From Kaistella carnis (GTDB lineage: Bacteria; Bacteroidota; Bacteroidia; Flavobacteriales; Weeksellaceae), in the NCBI RefSeq assembly GCF_003860585.1, contig NZ_CP034159.1, forward strand, positions 744,001-808,000: DNA of 64,000 nt, read 5' to 3'. The notes under the pieces were generated by a model that did no database searches, was not told the origin of the DNA, and saw only the letters and a program-made list of their open reading frames with translations. Shown here in pieces: positions 16,670 to 26,237 of this stretch. Numbering within the stretch: position 1 is the stretch's first letter; every line of letters begins with the position of its first letter. The translations under genes and the position numbers were made by a program.

Positions 16670-16766
16670 ACATTTCCACTTCTTTAATTTTGATAATATT
16701 TATTACACCTAACAGGAAAAGCTTTCGTCAATAGTTTTATAAAATGAAGCTTCTTATTAATAACCG

Positions 16767-17885
16767 ATGTCTATATTTAAAAAAATCATGATCTCATTCC
16801 TTCTCATTACTGCAGTTTTTGCGGGTGCGGTATTCCTTTTTCTTCAACATCCCACTTTTGGAAAAGCTCCGGTCGGGAAGCGTTTGGAACGAATAAAAAA
16901 ATCTCCGCACTACAAAAAGGATATGTTTGATAATATCAATTATACGCCTCAACTGGCTGAAGATGCCTCAATGCCGAAAGTCATGTTTCGTTTTCTTTTT
17001 GGTAAAAATAAATTTGCTAAACCAGCGCAGAAATTCAATCTTAATAAAACCAATTTAAGGAATTTAGATCCCAATGAGGACATTTATGTATGGATGGGAC
17101 ATTCTTCTTATTTCATACAAATTGAGGGTAAAAAAATTCTGGTTGATCCTGTTTTCAGTGGCAACGCTTCCCCTGTTTCTTTTACAACAAAAGCCTTTGA
17201 AGGATCAGATCTCTATTCTACCGATGACATTCCCGACCTTGATTATCTAATCATCACACATGATCATTGGGATCATCTGGATTATAAAACCGTAAAAAAA
17301 CTAAATCCAAAAGTGAAAACGGTTATTACGGGATTAGGAACGGGCGAACATTTGGAATATTGGAAATACGATCCAAAAAAAATCATCGAACTGGATTGGG
17401 GTGAATCTTTTAATTTAGGAAACGGTTTTAAGGTTTACGCAGAAACAGCCAGACATTTTTCGGGTCGTACGATGAAGAGAAATCAGGCGATTTGGGCAAG
17501 TTTTGTTTTCGAAACTCCACAACGAAAAATTTATCTTGGTGGTGATTCCGGTTTTGATGATCATTTTGAAAAGATCGGTAAAAAACATGGCGGTTTTGAT
17601 CTGGCAATTTTAGAACTTGGACAATATAATAAGGATTGGCGCTATATTCATATGATGCCCGAAGAATTTTTGGTTGCAGCAAAAAACCTGAAAGCTGACC
17701 ATATTATACCTGTTCATAATTCTAAATTTGAACTCGCTTTGCATGGCTGGAAGGAACCGCTTGAAAAAATTTCGATTCTCAATGAAAAAGAAAATTTGCG
17801 TTTAATTACTCCAAAAATTGGGGAAAAAGTAAATTGGAATGATGACGGAAAAGTTTACGAAAAATGGTGGGAATCGTACGAATAG
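16767..17885 (+). CDS. MBL-fold metallo-hydrolase, NAPE-PLD-like
   Basis: The 372-residue protein starts with a hydrophobic segment (about residues 5-26) that anchors or exports it. It then carries a metallo-beta-lactamase fold. Metal ligands are visible in HDHWDH (H165, H167, D169, H170), and further ones are likely in AETARHFSGR, LGGDSGFDDHFE and IIPVHNSKF. The segment MGHSSYFIQIEGKKILVDPVFS is typical of the NAPE-hydrolysing phospholipase D-like and UlaG-like group. Substrate is unknown; a phosphodiester of a lipid is a family-based guess. It stands alone between the inverted repeat and the TspO-like gene. Confidence 0.85.
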   Translation: MSIFKKIMISFLLITAVFAGAVFLFLQHPTFGKAPVGKRLERIKKSPHYKKDMFDNINYTPQLAEDASMPKVMFRFLFGKNKFAKPAQKFNLNKTNLRNLDPNEDIYVWMGHSSYFIQIEGKKILVDPVFSGNASPVSFTTKAFEGSDLYSTDDIPDLDYLIITHDHWDHLDYKTVKKLNPKVKTVITGLGTGEHLEYWKYDPKKIIELDWGESFNLGNGFKVYAETARHFSGRTMKRNQAIWASFVFETPQRKIYLGGDSGFDDHFEKIGKKHGGFDLAILELGQYNKDWRYIHMMPEEFLVAAKNLKADHIIPVHNSKFELALHGWKEPLEKISILNEKENLRLITPKIGEKVNWNDDGKVYEKWWESYE

Positions 17886-18016
17886 TCTTTCCATAAATCT
17901 CAAAAATGCTTTTAAAGGAAGAACTTCCGAAATATTTAAATTTCACTTCTTTAAGATATAAATCAGTAATTTTGAGGAACTAAATAATTAATATACTGAT
18001 TTAAAAATTTAGAAAT

Positions 18017-18778
18017 ATGAAAAAAACATTACAAATTGCAAATGGTTTCTTTTTATTGTTTACCATCATTTTTAATTATTTAAGCAACACAGGAATTTTT
18101 AACGGGAAAACAATTGCGAATGTTTCTAACCAGTACCATAATTTATTTACGCCGGCAGGATACGCATTTTCTATCTGGGGTCTTATTTATTTACTCTTAA
18201 TTGGGTTCGTTTTTTATACCGGCAGAAGTTTATTCAGTCCCTCTAAAAGTGAAGCAGATGGATTTGTAGAAGAAATCGGCTGGTGGTTTGTCGTTTCATG
18301 TCTTTCCAACTGCGTCTGGATTTTGACTTGGCTCTATGGTTTTATTGGCGTTTCCGTGATCGTTTTAGCCGTAGCTTTTATATCTCTTTTAATGATATTG
18401 ATGGAAGCATTAAAATACAATTCAGGAAACGCACAAAAATGGTTTATCAACTTTCCCGTTCAGATTTACGCCGGTTGGGTAAGTGTGGCTCTAATTGCTG
18501 CTGTTGCTGCCTGGCTCACAAAAATTAAATGGAGCGGATTAGGACTTTCAGAAGTTACATGGACCATAATTTTAATCGTTATCGCTGCAATCATTCATCT
18601 ATTCATGACCTGGAAAAAGAACGCACCGTTATTTGCTTTGGTTGCGGTTTGGGCACTGGTTGCGATTGCCATTGCGAATAAAGAAGGAAGTCAACAAGTT
18701 TATATGTCAGCCTTGATCGCAGCAGGAATTATCTTTATCAGCAGTTGCATCAAAATATTCAAAAAAAACTCCCTTTGA
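18017..18778 (+). CDS. TspO/MBR-like tryptophan-rich membrane protein
   Basis: The 253-residue protein is almost wholly hydrophobic, with about seven membrane segments, several Trp residues, and the segment LFTPAGYAFSIWGLIYL near residue 45. That segment matches the PAGYxFxIWGxIY pattern of TspO-related proteins in Bacteroidota. It is longer than classic TspO (about 160 residues, five helices). TspO proteins bind porphyrins or sense stress in other bacteria; the role here is not shown. It would sit in the inner membrane. A hairpin overlaps its stop codon. Confidence 0.65.
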   Translation: MKKTLQIANGFFLLFTIIFNYLSNTGIFNGKTIANVSNQYHNLFTPAGYAFSIWGLIYLLLIGFVFYTGRSLFSPSKSEADGFVEEIGWWFVVSCLSNCVWILTWLYGFIGVSVIVLAVAFISLLMILMEALKYNSGNAQKWFINFPVQIYAGWVSVALIAAVAAWLTKIKWSGLGLSEVTWTIILIVIAAIIHLFMTWKKNAPLFALVAVWALVAIAIANKEGSQQVYMSALIAAGIIFISSCIKIFKKNSL

Positions 18779-18795
18779 TAATTGAATATCAAAGG
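18772..18795 (-). terminator. Hairpin between convergent genes, terminator chiefly for the minus strand
   Basis: CCTTTGATA (18772-18780) and TATCAAAGG (18787-18795) form a perfect 9-bp stem. On the minus strand it is followed by GAG and a run of eight T, so it best serves the glycosyltransferase gene. It overlaps the stop codon of the TspO-like gene and may stop that transcript as well. Confidence 0.65.
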
Positions 18796-18826
18796 AAGCA
18801 ATTTTCTCTCTTATTTAAATTGAAAG

Positions 18827-20212
18827 TTATCTCGTTAGCCAACCTCCGTTTTTAACGGTCGCAATTGAAAAGGGGAATATCCAGAAAAGTCCAAATAAAT
18901 AAAATACGCTGTACGGATATGCCCAAAGTGCATCAATAAAATTATATTTTTTACTAAAGAACAACATCTGTATACTTGCGAAAATGAACGTTCCCGTCAA
19001 GGCTGAACTCAAATATAAAAGCGGATGCGTCAATAAAAAGTAGAACATCAAAAACATCAGTGGAAACGCAGCAAGCAAATTAACCCACTGATTGATGAAG
19101 ATAAATCGGGCGCCTGCCTTATTTTTGGTTCTAAAATCACCAAATACAAATTTGTTCATCATTAAGGTTTCACGAACATTGCTTCTACCCCATCTTGTAA
19201 ACATTTTATGAAGCGTTTTAAATGAAGTCGGCGTATTGGTCAACACGTTTGCATTTTTTTGAAACTGTACATCATAGCCTTGTTTCAAAATTAGATTCGT
19301 CATTGCGCGGTCTTCACCAATTGTTGCAGCGCGGCCTAGAAATTTTTGATCGATCCAATCTGTTAGTGAATGTAAAACAGCCTCTCTTCTGTAAGCCGAT
19401 AAAGCACCCGGCGTACACAACACAAACCCTAAAGAACTCTGTGCTGCCCGCATAAATTCAAAACTAAAAACAAAACTCACATTCAGCATTCTTGGGATCA
19501 TTCCCTGATTTTTATTCAAAACTTTTACATTTCCTGCGACCGCACCACAGTTTTTATTCACTGCAAAAGGGCTCACTAAATTTCTGATGGTATTTTTTTC
19601 TACCACAGAATCGCTGTCGATCGAAATAAATACCTCCCCTTTACCGGTGGTAAATCCAAGATGCAAGGCATGTCTCTTCCCTTTGTTTACCGGTTGTTTA
19701 TGAACCGCAATGGTATTTCCCAAATCTGCATTGGCTTTATTGATCCAATACCACGTATCATCGCTGCTACCATCATCTACCGCCATCACTTCCATTTTAT
19801 GGGCAGGGAAATCACTTGCCGCAATACTTATCAAAGTTTGATAGACCAACTTCCCTTCATTATAAGCCGGAACAATAATGGTGCAGCTCGGCAACTCCTC
19901 ATCGCTCACCGACTCTACCGCTTTATATTTAAAAAACAGGTAAGCAATATACAGTAGAAACGAAACCTGAAATACCAGGATAGAAAACATAGAAAAAATT
20001 AAAATCCGTCCGGAAAGAGTTTGCATTCTTACAAAATGCAGTTGTTCAAAATACGGAGAAAAATTATTGACGGCATAAATTGCACTGAACATTAAAATCT
20101 GTACAATAATTAAAACGCCGAACTCTCTTTTACTTAATGATTTGATTTTTGAAACGCCACGCGACAGTCGGTCACGTAAAGATTGCTTTTTCTGTATTCC
20201 TATTTTATCCAT
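18827..20212 (-). CDS. Membrane glycosyltransferase family 2, hyaluronan/chitin-synthase-like
   Basis: The 461-residue protein has two N-terminal membrane segments (about 33-50 and 72-98), a cytoplasmic GT-A domain and C-terminal membrane helices (about 355-455). Catalytic motifs are in order: PAYNEG, AVDDGSSDD, SIDSDS, the acceptor-base GEDRA, and TRWGRS, which stands for the QxxRW motif of processive synthases. It may polymerise a beta-linked sugar (GlcNAc-type) and export it through its own helices. Known relatives include NodC, PgaC and HasA. The sugar cannot be read from sequence. The two-component genes lie upstream on the same strand after a 126-bp gap. Confidence 0.85.
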   Translation of the reverse strand: MDKIGIQKKQSLRDRLSRGVSKIKSLSKREFGVLIIVQILMFSAIYAVNNFSPYFEQLHFVRMQTLSGRILIFSMFSILVFQVSFLLYIAYLFFKYKAVESVSDEELPSCTIIVPAYNEGKLVYQTLISIAASDFPAHKMEVMAVDDGSSDDTWYWINKANADLGNTIAVHKQPVNKGKRHALHLGFTTGKGEVFISIDSDSVVEKNTIRNLVSPFAVNKNCGAVAGNVKVLNKNQGMIPRMLNVSFVFSFEFMRAAQSSLGFVLCTPGALSAYRREAVLHSLTDWIDQKFLGRAATIGEDRAMTNLILKQGYDVQFQKNANVLTNTPTSFKTLHKMFTRWGRSNVRETLMMNKFVFGDFRTKNKAGARFIFINQWVNLLAAFPLMFLMFYFLLTHPLLYLSSALTGTFIFASIQMLFFSKKYNFIDALWAYPYSVFYLFGLFWIFPFSIATVKNGGWLTR

Positions 20213-20338
20213 TTTCTTACACTTTATTTTGATGAATTAGATTCACTTACAAAGTAAAGGCAAAGGGATTTTTTTCGAAGGAAAATAGAGTAGATGTTTG
20301 TCTAGCGGTTTGTAGATATTTATCTACAAGAAAGGTAT

Positions 20339-20977
20339 TTACAGATCATGATGTGTCCTTACTAGGTCAATTAAATCAACGAAACTCTCGACTTTAAGTT
20401 TGTCGAAAATTCTTTTTTTAAAGGTACTTACGGTATTTTGCCGAAGCGATAAATAGTTAGCTATTTCAAGATTTCCGAAGCCTTTCGCGTATAATAATGC
20501 AATTTCCAACTCTCTTTCTGTCAGTTGATTTAAGGGATTTAAGAGTGCGATATGTTCATCGGACAACTGTAACATTTTTTTGGTAAAGGGCGGAAACGAA
20601 CTTCCCTTTTCAATCATTTCCTGAAGGGCATTTTGAATTTCATTTTCTTCACTCAACTTATTCAAAAATCCATCAGCACCTTCATTGATGAATTTTATAG
20701 CGTAATTTTCTTCTTCAAAACTTGTGAAAATTAAAATCTTGATATTGGGTTGCAGACGCTTTATTTCCGCGATAATTGAAAGCGAATTTCCATCGGGAAA
20801 CTGTGCATCCAAAATTGCAATATCAAAAGAAGTCGACTTTATTTGACTTAAAATTTTCTCCAAACTTGAAGCATGAATAATTTCCGAATTTTCTACAACA
20901 TCTCCAATAATCAGCTGCAGGCCTTGACGCACAATATTATGATCATCACCCAGTAAAAATTTTATCGATTTATTCAT
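20339..20977 (-). CDS. LuxR/NarL-family response regulator
   Basis: The 212-residue protein has a receiver domain with the acidic pocket (DDH at residues 11-13), the phosphate-accepting D57 in AILDAQFPDG, and a Thr-Ser switch region near IFTSFEE. A C-terminal LuxR-type helix-turn-helix follows: LTERELEIALLYAKGFGNLEIANYL. It overlaps the upstream histidine kinase gene by 4 bp, so the pair is almost certainly co-translated and forms one two-component system. The target genes are unknown. The glycosyltransferase gene downstream on the same strand is a possible target. Confidence 0.92.
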   Translation of the reverse strand: MNKSIKFLLGDDHNIVRQGLQLIIGDVVENSEIIHASSLEKILSQIKSTSFDIAILDAQFPDGNSLSIIAEIKRLQPNIKILIFTSFEEENYAIKFINEGADGFLNKLSEENEIQNALQEMIEKGSSFPPFTKKMLQLSDEHIALLNPLNQLTERELEIALLYAKGFGNLEIANYLSLRQNTVSTFKKRIFDKLKVESFVDLIDLVRTHHDL

Positions 20978-22677
20978 TGTACAATATCTAAATTAATGGC
21001 GAAAGATACGGTTGTTCCCTGTCCCAAAGTACTTTGTGCAGAAATAGTTCCGCGGAAGAGATCGATGATTTCTTTACATAAATTCAAGCCCAAACCTGCA
21101 CCAAGATTATCAATTTCATTAGAAACAACGCCCTGAAAATATGGTTCAAAAATATTCTTAATATCAGATTTCGAAATTCCAGATCCCGTATCGGAAACGG
21201 AAACATTTAATTTTAAAGTTTTGTCATTTACATGATGAGTCAGCATGGTAAGCCGAATGGTACCGTTCTCTGTAAACTTATTTGCATTCCCCAAAATATT
21301 CGTAAAAACCTGATGAATTTTAATATTATCTGCAAGAACTACAGCTTCAGCAGCAATTTCATTCTTTACTTCAAAAACATTATTCTTTGATTCAATATAG
21401 GGTTCAAATGCCCGTAATATGGATTTAATTTCATTTCGAAGATTGAACGCAATGGGCTTCAATTCTACTTTCTTTTCCTGATTCTTGGTATATTCCAAAA
21501 TTTGATTGGCCTGAATAAGTAAAGAATTATTCGTAAATTTTATAGTTTTCAAATAATCTTCAATGTTTTCATCACTGGTTTTCTTACTGATCCGATCTAT
21601 AAAAATATTGATGATCTTTAAAGGAGAACGAATTTCATGACTCAACATTCCTAAAATTTTATTTTTAAAATTCAGGTTCTTATTAATTTCTTCATAAGCC
21701 AGCTTCAGTTTATTCTCGTAGAGATACGATTGTCGATTATAGTAAACCACAACGATCAGAACAAAGAACATTAAAATCATTAATCCTAAAACCGAGTATC
21801 TTCGTATTTTGTTATTGATCGAGTTTTGTTCGTAAAGCTCTTTTTCCAAATTTTTACTAAAATCGTTGACCGCGATATTGTAAATCCCCATCCAATTATT
21901 ACTGTACAATATCAGTTGATCATAAATTTTATATAGGTTATCGTTCCTTTTTTCAGAATTTTGAATGCTGGATTCATATTTCCGAATTTCATTATCATAA
22001 TGCTTATTTACCGCATTTATCGTACTGTCAATATCCGTTTTTATCTGGTCGGAATTCACAGAATCTCCATATTTGGTAGAAATAATGGTTAGTTCTCTCT
22101 GTACGTCGACATCATTTTTTACGGCAGATTTCAGTCTTCCAAGAAAATTCTTTTTCGCCACACTGTCCAAGTGATATTCAATTTTGGTATCGGTCTTTCT
22201 GGGAATACTTTTTACCTCAAAATCTTTAATTTTAAAAGGAACTTTTGCAGGCGCAGGTTTCTTAAATTCTTTATAAACAGAATTGATCGATTTTTCTAAA
22301 TCCGGAAGCTTTGAAAGTTCAGATTTCCTGGCATCAATGAAAATTTTTAAGGTAGGATTGATATTTTTATACGCACTGATGCTGTCCAGATTTTTATTTA
22401 AATTTCGTAATGATTTAAAATAAGACTCTAAATATTTTTTATCATTATTAAAAACATATTTCTGTAAATTATCCTGCGCACTCAACAGATTTTTCCGGGA
22501 TTCTTCCATTAAATTCTTCAGAACATAAGTTTCCTGAATTTTATGTTCAATGACTTCTACCTTCTTTCCGTTAAAATATTCGTTATAAATAAAAATGCAG
22601 ATGATCAACTGAATACACAAAGCGCACGTGATCAAGGAATAATGAATAAGTTGTCTGTATTTGGTTTTGTAAATCAT
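20974..22677 (-). CDS. Membrane sensor histidine kinase
   Basis: The 567-residue kinase has one membrane segment near residues 10-32 and a second near 294-313. They bracket a long (about 260-residue), mostly helical, Lys/Asp-rich periplasmic part without a recognised sensory fold. The cytoplasmic part has the dimerisation box LSHEIRSPLK (phospho-acceptor H347) and a HATPase domain with the N box ILGNANKF and glycine boxes DTGSGI and GAGLGL. It should phosphorylate the response regulator whose gene overlaps it by 4 bp. The signal is unknown. Confidence 0.92.
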   Translation of the reverse strand: MIYKTKYRQLIHYSLITCALCIQLIICIFIYNEYFNGKKVEVIEHKIQETYVLKNLMEESRKNLLSAQDNLQKYVFNNDKKYLESYFKSLRNLNKNLDSISAYKNINPTLKIFIDARKSELSKLPDLEKSINSVYKEFKKPAPAKVPFKIKDFEVKSIPRKTDTKIEYHLDSVAKKNFLGRLKSAVKNDVDVQRELTIISTKYGDSVNSDQIKTDIDSTINAVNKHYDNEIRKYESSIQNSEKRNDNLYKIYDQLILYSNNWMGIYNIAVNDFSKNLEKELYEQNSINNKIRRYSVLGLMILMFFVLIVVVYYNRQSYLYENKLKLAYEEINKNLNFKNKILGMLSHEIRSPLKIINIFIDRISKKTSDENIEDYLKTIKFTNNSLLIQANQILEYTKNQEKKVELKPIAFNLRNEIKSILRAFEPYIESKNNVFEVKNEIAAEAVVLADNIKIHQVFTNILGNANKFTENGTIRLTMLTHHVNDKTLKLNVSVSDTGSGISKSDIKNIFEPYFQGVVSNEIDNLGAGLGLNLCKEIIDLFRGTISAQSTLGQGTTVSFAINLDIVQ

Positions 22678-22884
22678 TCAGTTAATTAATAAGAAGAATG
22701 TTTTCAAATTTTTGATATTCTTGCCCTTCCATGAAAAAACGATGATGACAGCAAAAAACCCGCCGAAAAGGAAAAATCTGAATTTTATTTTATCGAAAAT
22801 CCAAATTTCCAGAGGTCATTTGGCTTTGAGAGATTAAGAAATATTCACAAAATAGTTTTTGTATTTTTGAGAAAATCTTAATAC

Positions 22885-23889
22885 ATGAAAATAAATAAAA
22901 TCGTTTACGTTCTGGTCCTACTTTTTTTCGGAAATATGAAATCTCAGGATTTATCAAAATTGCAGCCTTACGATGCAGAATTAACGACTGTAAAATATCC
23001 TTTTCCGGTGAGTTTTAAAACGCTAAAGAATCAGGGACAAGAATTAAAAATGGCTTTCATGGATGAAAAACCTTCAAAGACGAACGGAAAAACAATTGTA
23101 CTTCTTCACGGTAAAAATTTCAATGGATTTTACTTTGAACAAACTGCAAAAGCACTACTTGAAGAAGGTTTTCGAGTGATTATGCCGGATCAGATTGGCT
23201 TCGGAAAATCTTCCAAACCGAAACAATATCAATTCAGTTTTCAGCAATTGGCAGAAAATACCAAATCCATTTTAGATGATTTAAAAATTGAAAAATTCAT
23301 TGTATTGGGTCATTCCATGGGCGGAATGTTAGCTACCAAAATGGCCGTGATGTATCCCAATAATATTGAAAAACTCATTTTGGAGAACCCAATTGGGTTA
23401 GAAGATTACCGTAATTTTTCTCCCTATCAAAATATTGATAAGCTTTATGCTTCAGAACTGAAAAACACCTATCAATCGTACAAAGATTATCAGTTGAAAT
23501 TTTATTATGACGGAAAATGGAAACCCGAATATGAACCTTGGCTGAACCTTGTTGCCGGTTGGACGATTTCGAAAGATTTCCCCATCACAGCCTGGAATGC
23601 CGCTTTAACTTCGGATATGATTTATACGCAACCCGTTGTAGATGATTTTGAAAAAATAGCTGTTCCTACCCTTTTAATTATTGGAACCCGCGACCGAACT
23701 GCCATTGGAAAAGCAAATGCCCCAAAAGAAATGCAACCTTTGATGGGACTTTACCAAAACCTAGGCAAAGAAACACAGAGGAAAATACCAAATTCAAAAC
23801 TGGTTGAACTCGATAACGTAGGACATTCGCCACATATCGAAGTCTTTGACCGTTTTATAAAACCTTTACTGGAATTTATAAAGAATTAA
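22885..23889 (+). CDS. Secreted alpha/beta hydrolase
   Basis: The 334-residue protein starts with an export signal (KIVYVLVLLFFGNMKSQ). Its alpha/beta-hydrolase fold shows the oxyanion HGKNFNG, the nucleophile elbow GHSMGG (S144), the acid D270 in GTRDRTA and the base H314 in VGHSPH, so the triad is complete. It probably acts in the periplasm on an ester or similar small molecule. A TATTTTTG element at 22862-22869 could serve as its -7 promoter box. The gene lies upstream of the thiolase on the same strand, 69 bp apart. Confidence 0.88.
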   Translation: MKINKIVYVLVLLFFGNMKSQDLSKLQPYDAELTTVKYPFPVSFKTLKNQGQELKMAFMDEKPSKTNGKTIVLLHGKNFNGFYFEQTAKALLEEGFRVIMPDQIGFGKSSKPKQYQFSFQQLAENTKSILDDLKIEKFIVLGHSMGGMLATKMAVMYPNNIEKLILENPIGLEDYRNFSPYQNIDKLYASELKNTYQSYKDYQLKFYYDGKWKPEYEPWLNLVAGWTISKDFPITAWNAALTSDMIYTQPVVDDFEKIAVPTLLIIGTRDRTAIGKANAPKEMQPLMGLYQNLGKETQRKIPNSKLVELDNVGHSPHIEVFDRFIKPLLEFIKN

Positions 23890-23958
23890 TTATTGAAAGA
23901 TTTCCGCTCATGGAAGTCTTTTTTATTTTCTTAAATTTACGCTCATTAAAAATAAAGC

Positions 23959-25173
23959 ATGAAAAACGCATATATCATTGACGGAACCCGTTCAGCCATC
24001 GGAAATTTTAAAGGAAGTTTAGCTCCGGTAAGAACGGATGATTTAATGGCTTCTGTTTTAAAAAGTCTTATTGAAAAAAATCCAGATTTACCTTTAGATA
24101 AAATTGATGATGTGATTATTGGTTGTGCCAATCAAGCTGGAGAAGATAATCGTAATGTTGCGAGAATGGCATTACTTTTAGCCGGGATCCCAATTAATGT
24201 GCCGGGAGAAACGGTGAATAGGTTATGTGCTTCGGGAATGAGTTCTATCGTGCAGGCAATGAGAGCTATCAAATCTGATGAGGGCGATCTGTTTATCGCA
24301 GGCGGTGTAGAAGGAATGTCGAGAGCCCCGTATATTCTTTCTAAATCCGAATCAGCTTTCGGAACAGATTCTAAAATGTTTGATTCCAGTTTTGGATGGC
24401 GTTTTGTGAATCCCACAATGGAGAAAATGTATGGAATCGATGCCATGGGAAAAACTGCCGAAAATCTTGCAGAACTTTATAAAATATCGCGGGAAGAACA
24501 GGATGAATTTGCCTTGAACTCTCAAATGAAAGCGACAAAAGCTCAAGAAAGCGGACGATTGGCAGAGGAAATATCGGATATTATTATTCCACAAAGAAAA
24601 GGAGAACCAGTCGTTATTAATAAAGATGAATTTATCAAACCTAATTCAACTTTAGATGTTTTGGGTAAACTGAGACCGGCTTTTGTGAAAGAAAACGGCT
24701 CCGTAACCGCCGGGAATTCTTCAGGTTTAAATGACGGCGCTGCTGCCGTACTCATCGCTTCAGATGAAGCAGTAAAAAATTATGGATTGAAACCTCTCGC
24801 AAAAATTGTGTGTTCTGCCGTGGTTGGTGTTGAGCCCAAAATTATGGGAATCGGACCTGTAGAAGCCACGAAATTGGCTTTGAAAAGAGCCAACTTAACA
24901 TTAGATCAAATTGATATTATAGAACTGAATGAAGCATTTGCCGCGCAAAGTATTGCAGTATTAAAGGAACTAGGAATTGCCAATGATGATCCGCGTGTAA
25001 ACGTTAATGGTGGTGCAATTGCACTCGGTCACCCACTGGGAATGAGTGGAACCCGAATCACTTATTCGGCGGCTTTGGAACTTCAGAAAACCGGAAAAAA
25101 ATATGCGCTGGCGACAATGTGTATTGGCGTTGGACAAGGTTACGCCGTGATTTTGGAAAATACAAATATTTAA
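23959..25173 (+). CDS. Acetyl-CoA C-acyltransferase (thiolase)
   Basis: The 404-residue enzyme has the three thiolase catalytic residues: C90 in NRLCASGMS, H358 in GGAIALGHPLGMSGTR, and C388 in TMCIGVGQG. It cleaves 3-oxoacyl-CoA with CoA, or condenses two acyl-CoA. The N-terminal CANQAGEDNRNVARMALLLAG resembles the 3-oxoadipyl-CoA thiolases (PcaF/PaaJ), but no aromatic degradation genes are nearby, so a general fatty-acid role is just as likely. The length is normal for the family. A strong terminator follows. Confidence 0.9.
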   Translation: MKNAYIIDGTRSAIGNFKGSLAPVRTDDLMASVLKSLIEKNPDLPLDKIDDVIIGCANQAGEDNRNVARMALLLAGIPINVPGETVNRLCASGMSSIVQAMRAIKSDEGDLFIAGGVEGMSRAPYILSKSESAFGTDSKMFDSSFGWRFVNPTMEKMYGIDAMGKTAENLAELYKISREEQDEFALNSQMKATKAQESGRLAEEISDIIIPQRKGEPVVINKDEFIKPNSTLDVLGKLRPAFVKENGSVTAGNSSGLNDGAAAVLIASDEAVKNYGLKPLAKIVCSAVVGVEPKIMGIGPVEATKLALKRANLTLDQIDIIELNEAFAAQSIAVLKELGIANDDPRVNVNGGAIALGHPLGMSGTRITYSAALELQKTGKKYALATMCIGVGQGYAVILENTNI

Positions 25174-25195
25174 ACCTTTATAGATTTAAATGAAA

Positions 25196-25231
25196 AACCT
25201 TTCAACCTTTAAAAGGCTGAAAGGTTTTTTT
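25196..25231 (+). terminator. Intrinsic terminator after the thiolase gene
   Basis: AACCTTTCA (25196-25204) pairs with TGAAAGGTT (25218-25226). A smaller CCTTT/AAAGG stem can form within the loop. Seven T follow. The structure ends just before the stop codon of the convergent DUF1398 gene. Confidence 0.75.
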
Positions 25232-25233
25232 GT

Positions 25234-25623
25234 TTAATATGATGCGGAAGGAATTTTCTCAACCAATATTTCCTGACCGGTTTTATCATAATAGGTGCAG
25301 GTCATTTTTTGGAGATCTACAATCCAGCAGTCAATTCCGTTTTCTGCACAATCTTTACAAAATTCCGTAAAATCAGTTGCTCCCGATTGATGCAATTTTA
25401 AACATTTCAAAAATTTTGCTCTATCCGCTTTTTCAGCAACGAGGAAATCGTGTGTCGGTTCTGAATTTATGCTTTCCTTATCCATATCGAAATAATCGGT
25501 GTAGCCACCGCTCACAGAAGTAACAAAATCGGCAACTCCCAAAATCCTCAAATTTTGAATGAAGAGCGGAAAATTTGTACTCTTTCTTTGGGCTTCGGTG
25601 ATTTGTTCTAAAGTAAACTTCAT
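25234..25623 (-). CDS. DUF1398 family protein
   Basis: The 129-residue cytoplasmic protein begins MKFTLEQITEAQ. A longer frame continues upstream but would start within a dispersed repeat, so I use the ATG at 25623-25621. The GGYTDYFD and DCWIVDLQKMTCTYYDKTG segments fit the DUF1398 (phage envelope-related) family. Its function is unknown. It forms a run of small minus-strand genes with the VOC protein and the secreted protein upstream. Confidence 0.7.
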   Translation of the reverse strand: MKFTLEQITEAQRKSTNFPLFIQNLRILGVADFVTSVSGGYTDYFDMDKESINSEPTHDFLVAEKADRAKFLKCLKLHQSGATDFTEFCKDCAENGIDCWIVDLQKMTCTYYDKTGQEILVEKIPSASY

Positions 25624-25662
25624 AGCTTTAATTTTTTTGAAAAGAAAAATCACACTTTCTCC

Positions 25663-25768
25663 TAGCCCCGATGGAAACGGCATCCCCAAAAGCGAAAGCC
25701 TTGGTGTTGCTTGGGATATAGTGGACAGCGGGACTGGTTTTGAAAGAAGCGAGAGTGGTTATGCTCCT
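25663..25768 (+). repeat. Dispersed hairpin repeat, copy 2
   Basis: It runs from TAGCCCCGATGGAAACGG through a central hairpin (ATCCCCAA from 25682 pairing with TTGGGAT ending at 25717) to ATAGTGGACAGCGGGA and ends near GCTCC. It shares the layout and the arm sequences of the copies at 3521, 28261, 50069 and 63040. It fills the gap between the DUF1398 and VOC genes. Confidence 0.65.
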
Positions 25769-25772
25769 TAAA

Positions 25773-26219
25773 TTAATGAGGATGAACTTTCGCAGGATCA
25801 TCATAATTTATCAGCCAGTCGATCCCGAATTTATCTTTCCACATTCCGAAATAAGCGCCCCAAAAGGTATCTGCTAAAGGCATTGTGACGGTTCCACCCT
25901 CGGATAATTTGTTAAACAAATCGGTGGCTTCCTCGCGGGAATCTGCATTGATAGAAACCGAGTAATTGTCACCGGATTTAAAACCTGGAGTTCCAGGAAA
26001 AATATCGCTGCCATACAATGTGGTTTCTGCGGAGATTTCTAATCTAACATGCATCACCATTGCTTTCTGAGCGTCAGACATAGGTGGTGTTCCCTCTTGT
26101 GCCGGCATATCGCCGAAAAAATTTATATCTGCAAACTCTTTCCCAAAAGCATTTTTATAAAAATCAAATGCTTCTTTGCAGTTTCCATCGAACATCAAAT
26201 AAGGATTAACAGTTGCCAT
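25773..26219 (-). CDS. VOC-family protein, PhnB-like
   Basis: The 148-residue protein has the doubled beta-alpha-beta-beta-beta plan of the vicinal-oxygen-chelate superfamily. NPYLMFDGNCKEAFDFYKNAF at the start and FWGAYFGMWKDKFGIDWLIN near the end are the usual PhnB-like markers. Despite the PhnB name, these proteins are not known to cleave C-P bonds; their substrates are mostly unknown. It is cytoplasmic and part of a group of small accessory genes. Confidence 0.82.
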   Translation of the reverse strand: MATVNPYLMFDGNCKEAFDFYKNAFGKEFADINFFGDMPAQEGTPPMSDAQKAMVMHVRLEISAETTLYGSDIFPGTPGFKSGDNYSVSINADSREEATDLFNKLSEGGTVTMPLADTFWGAYFGMWKDKFGIDWLINYDDPAKVHPH

Positions 26220-26237
26220 AATTTTATTTTTACATTA

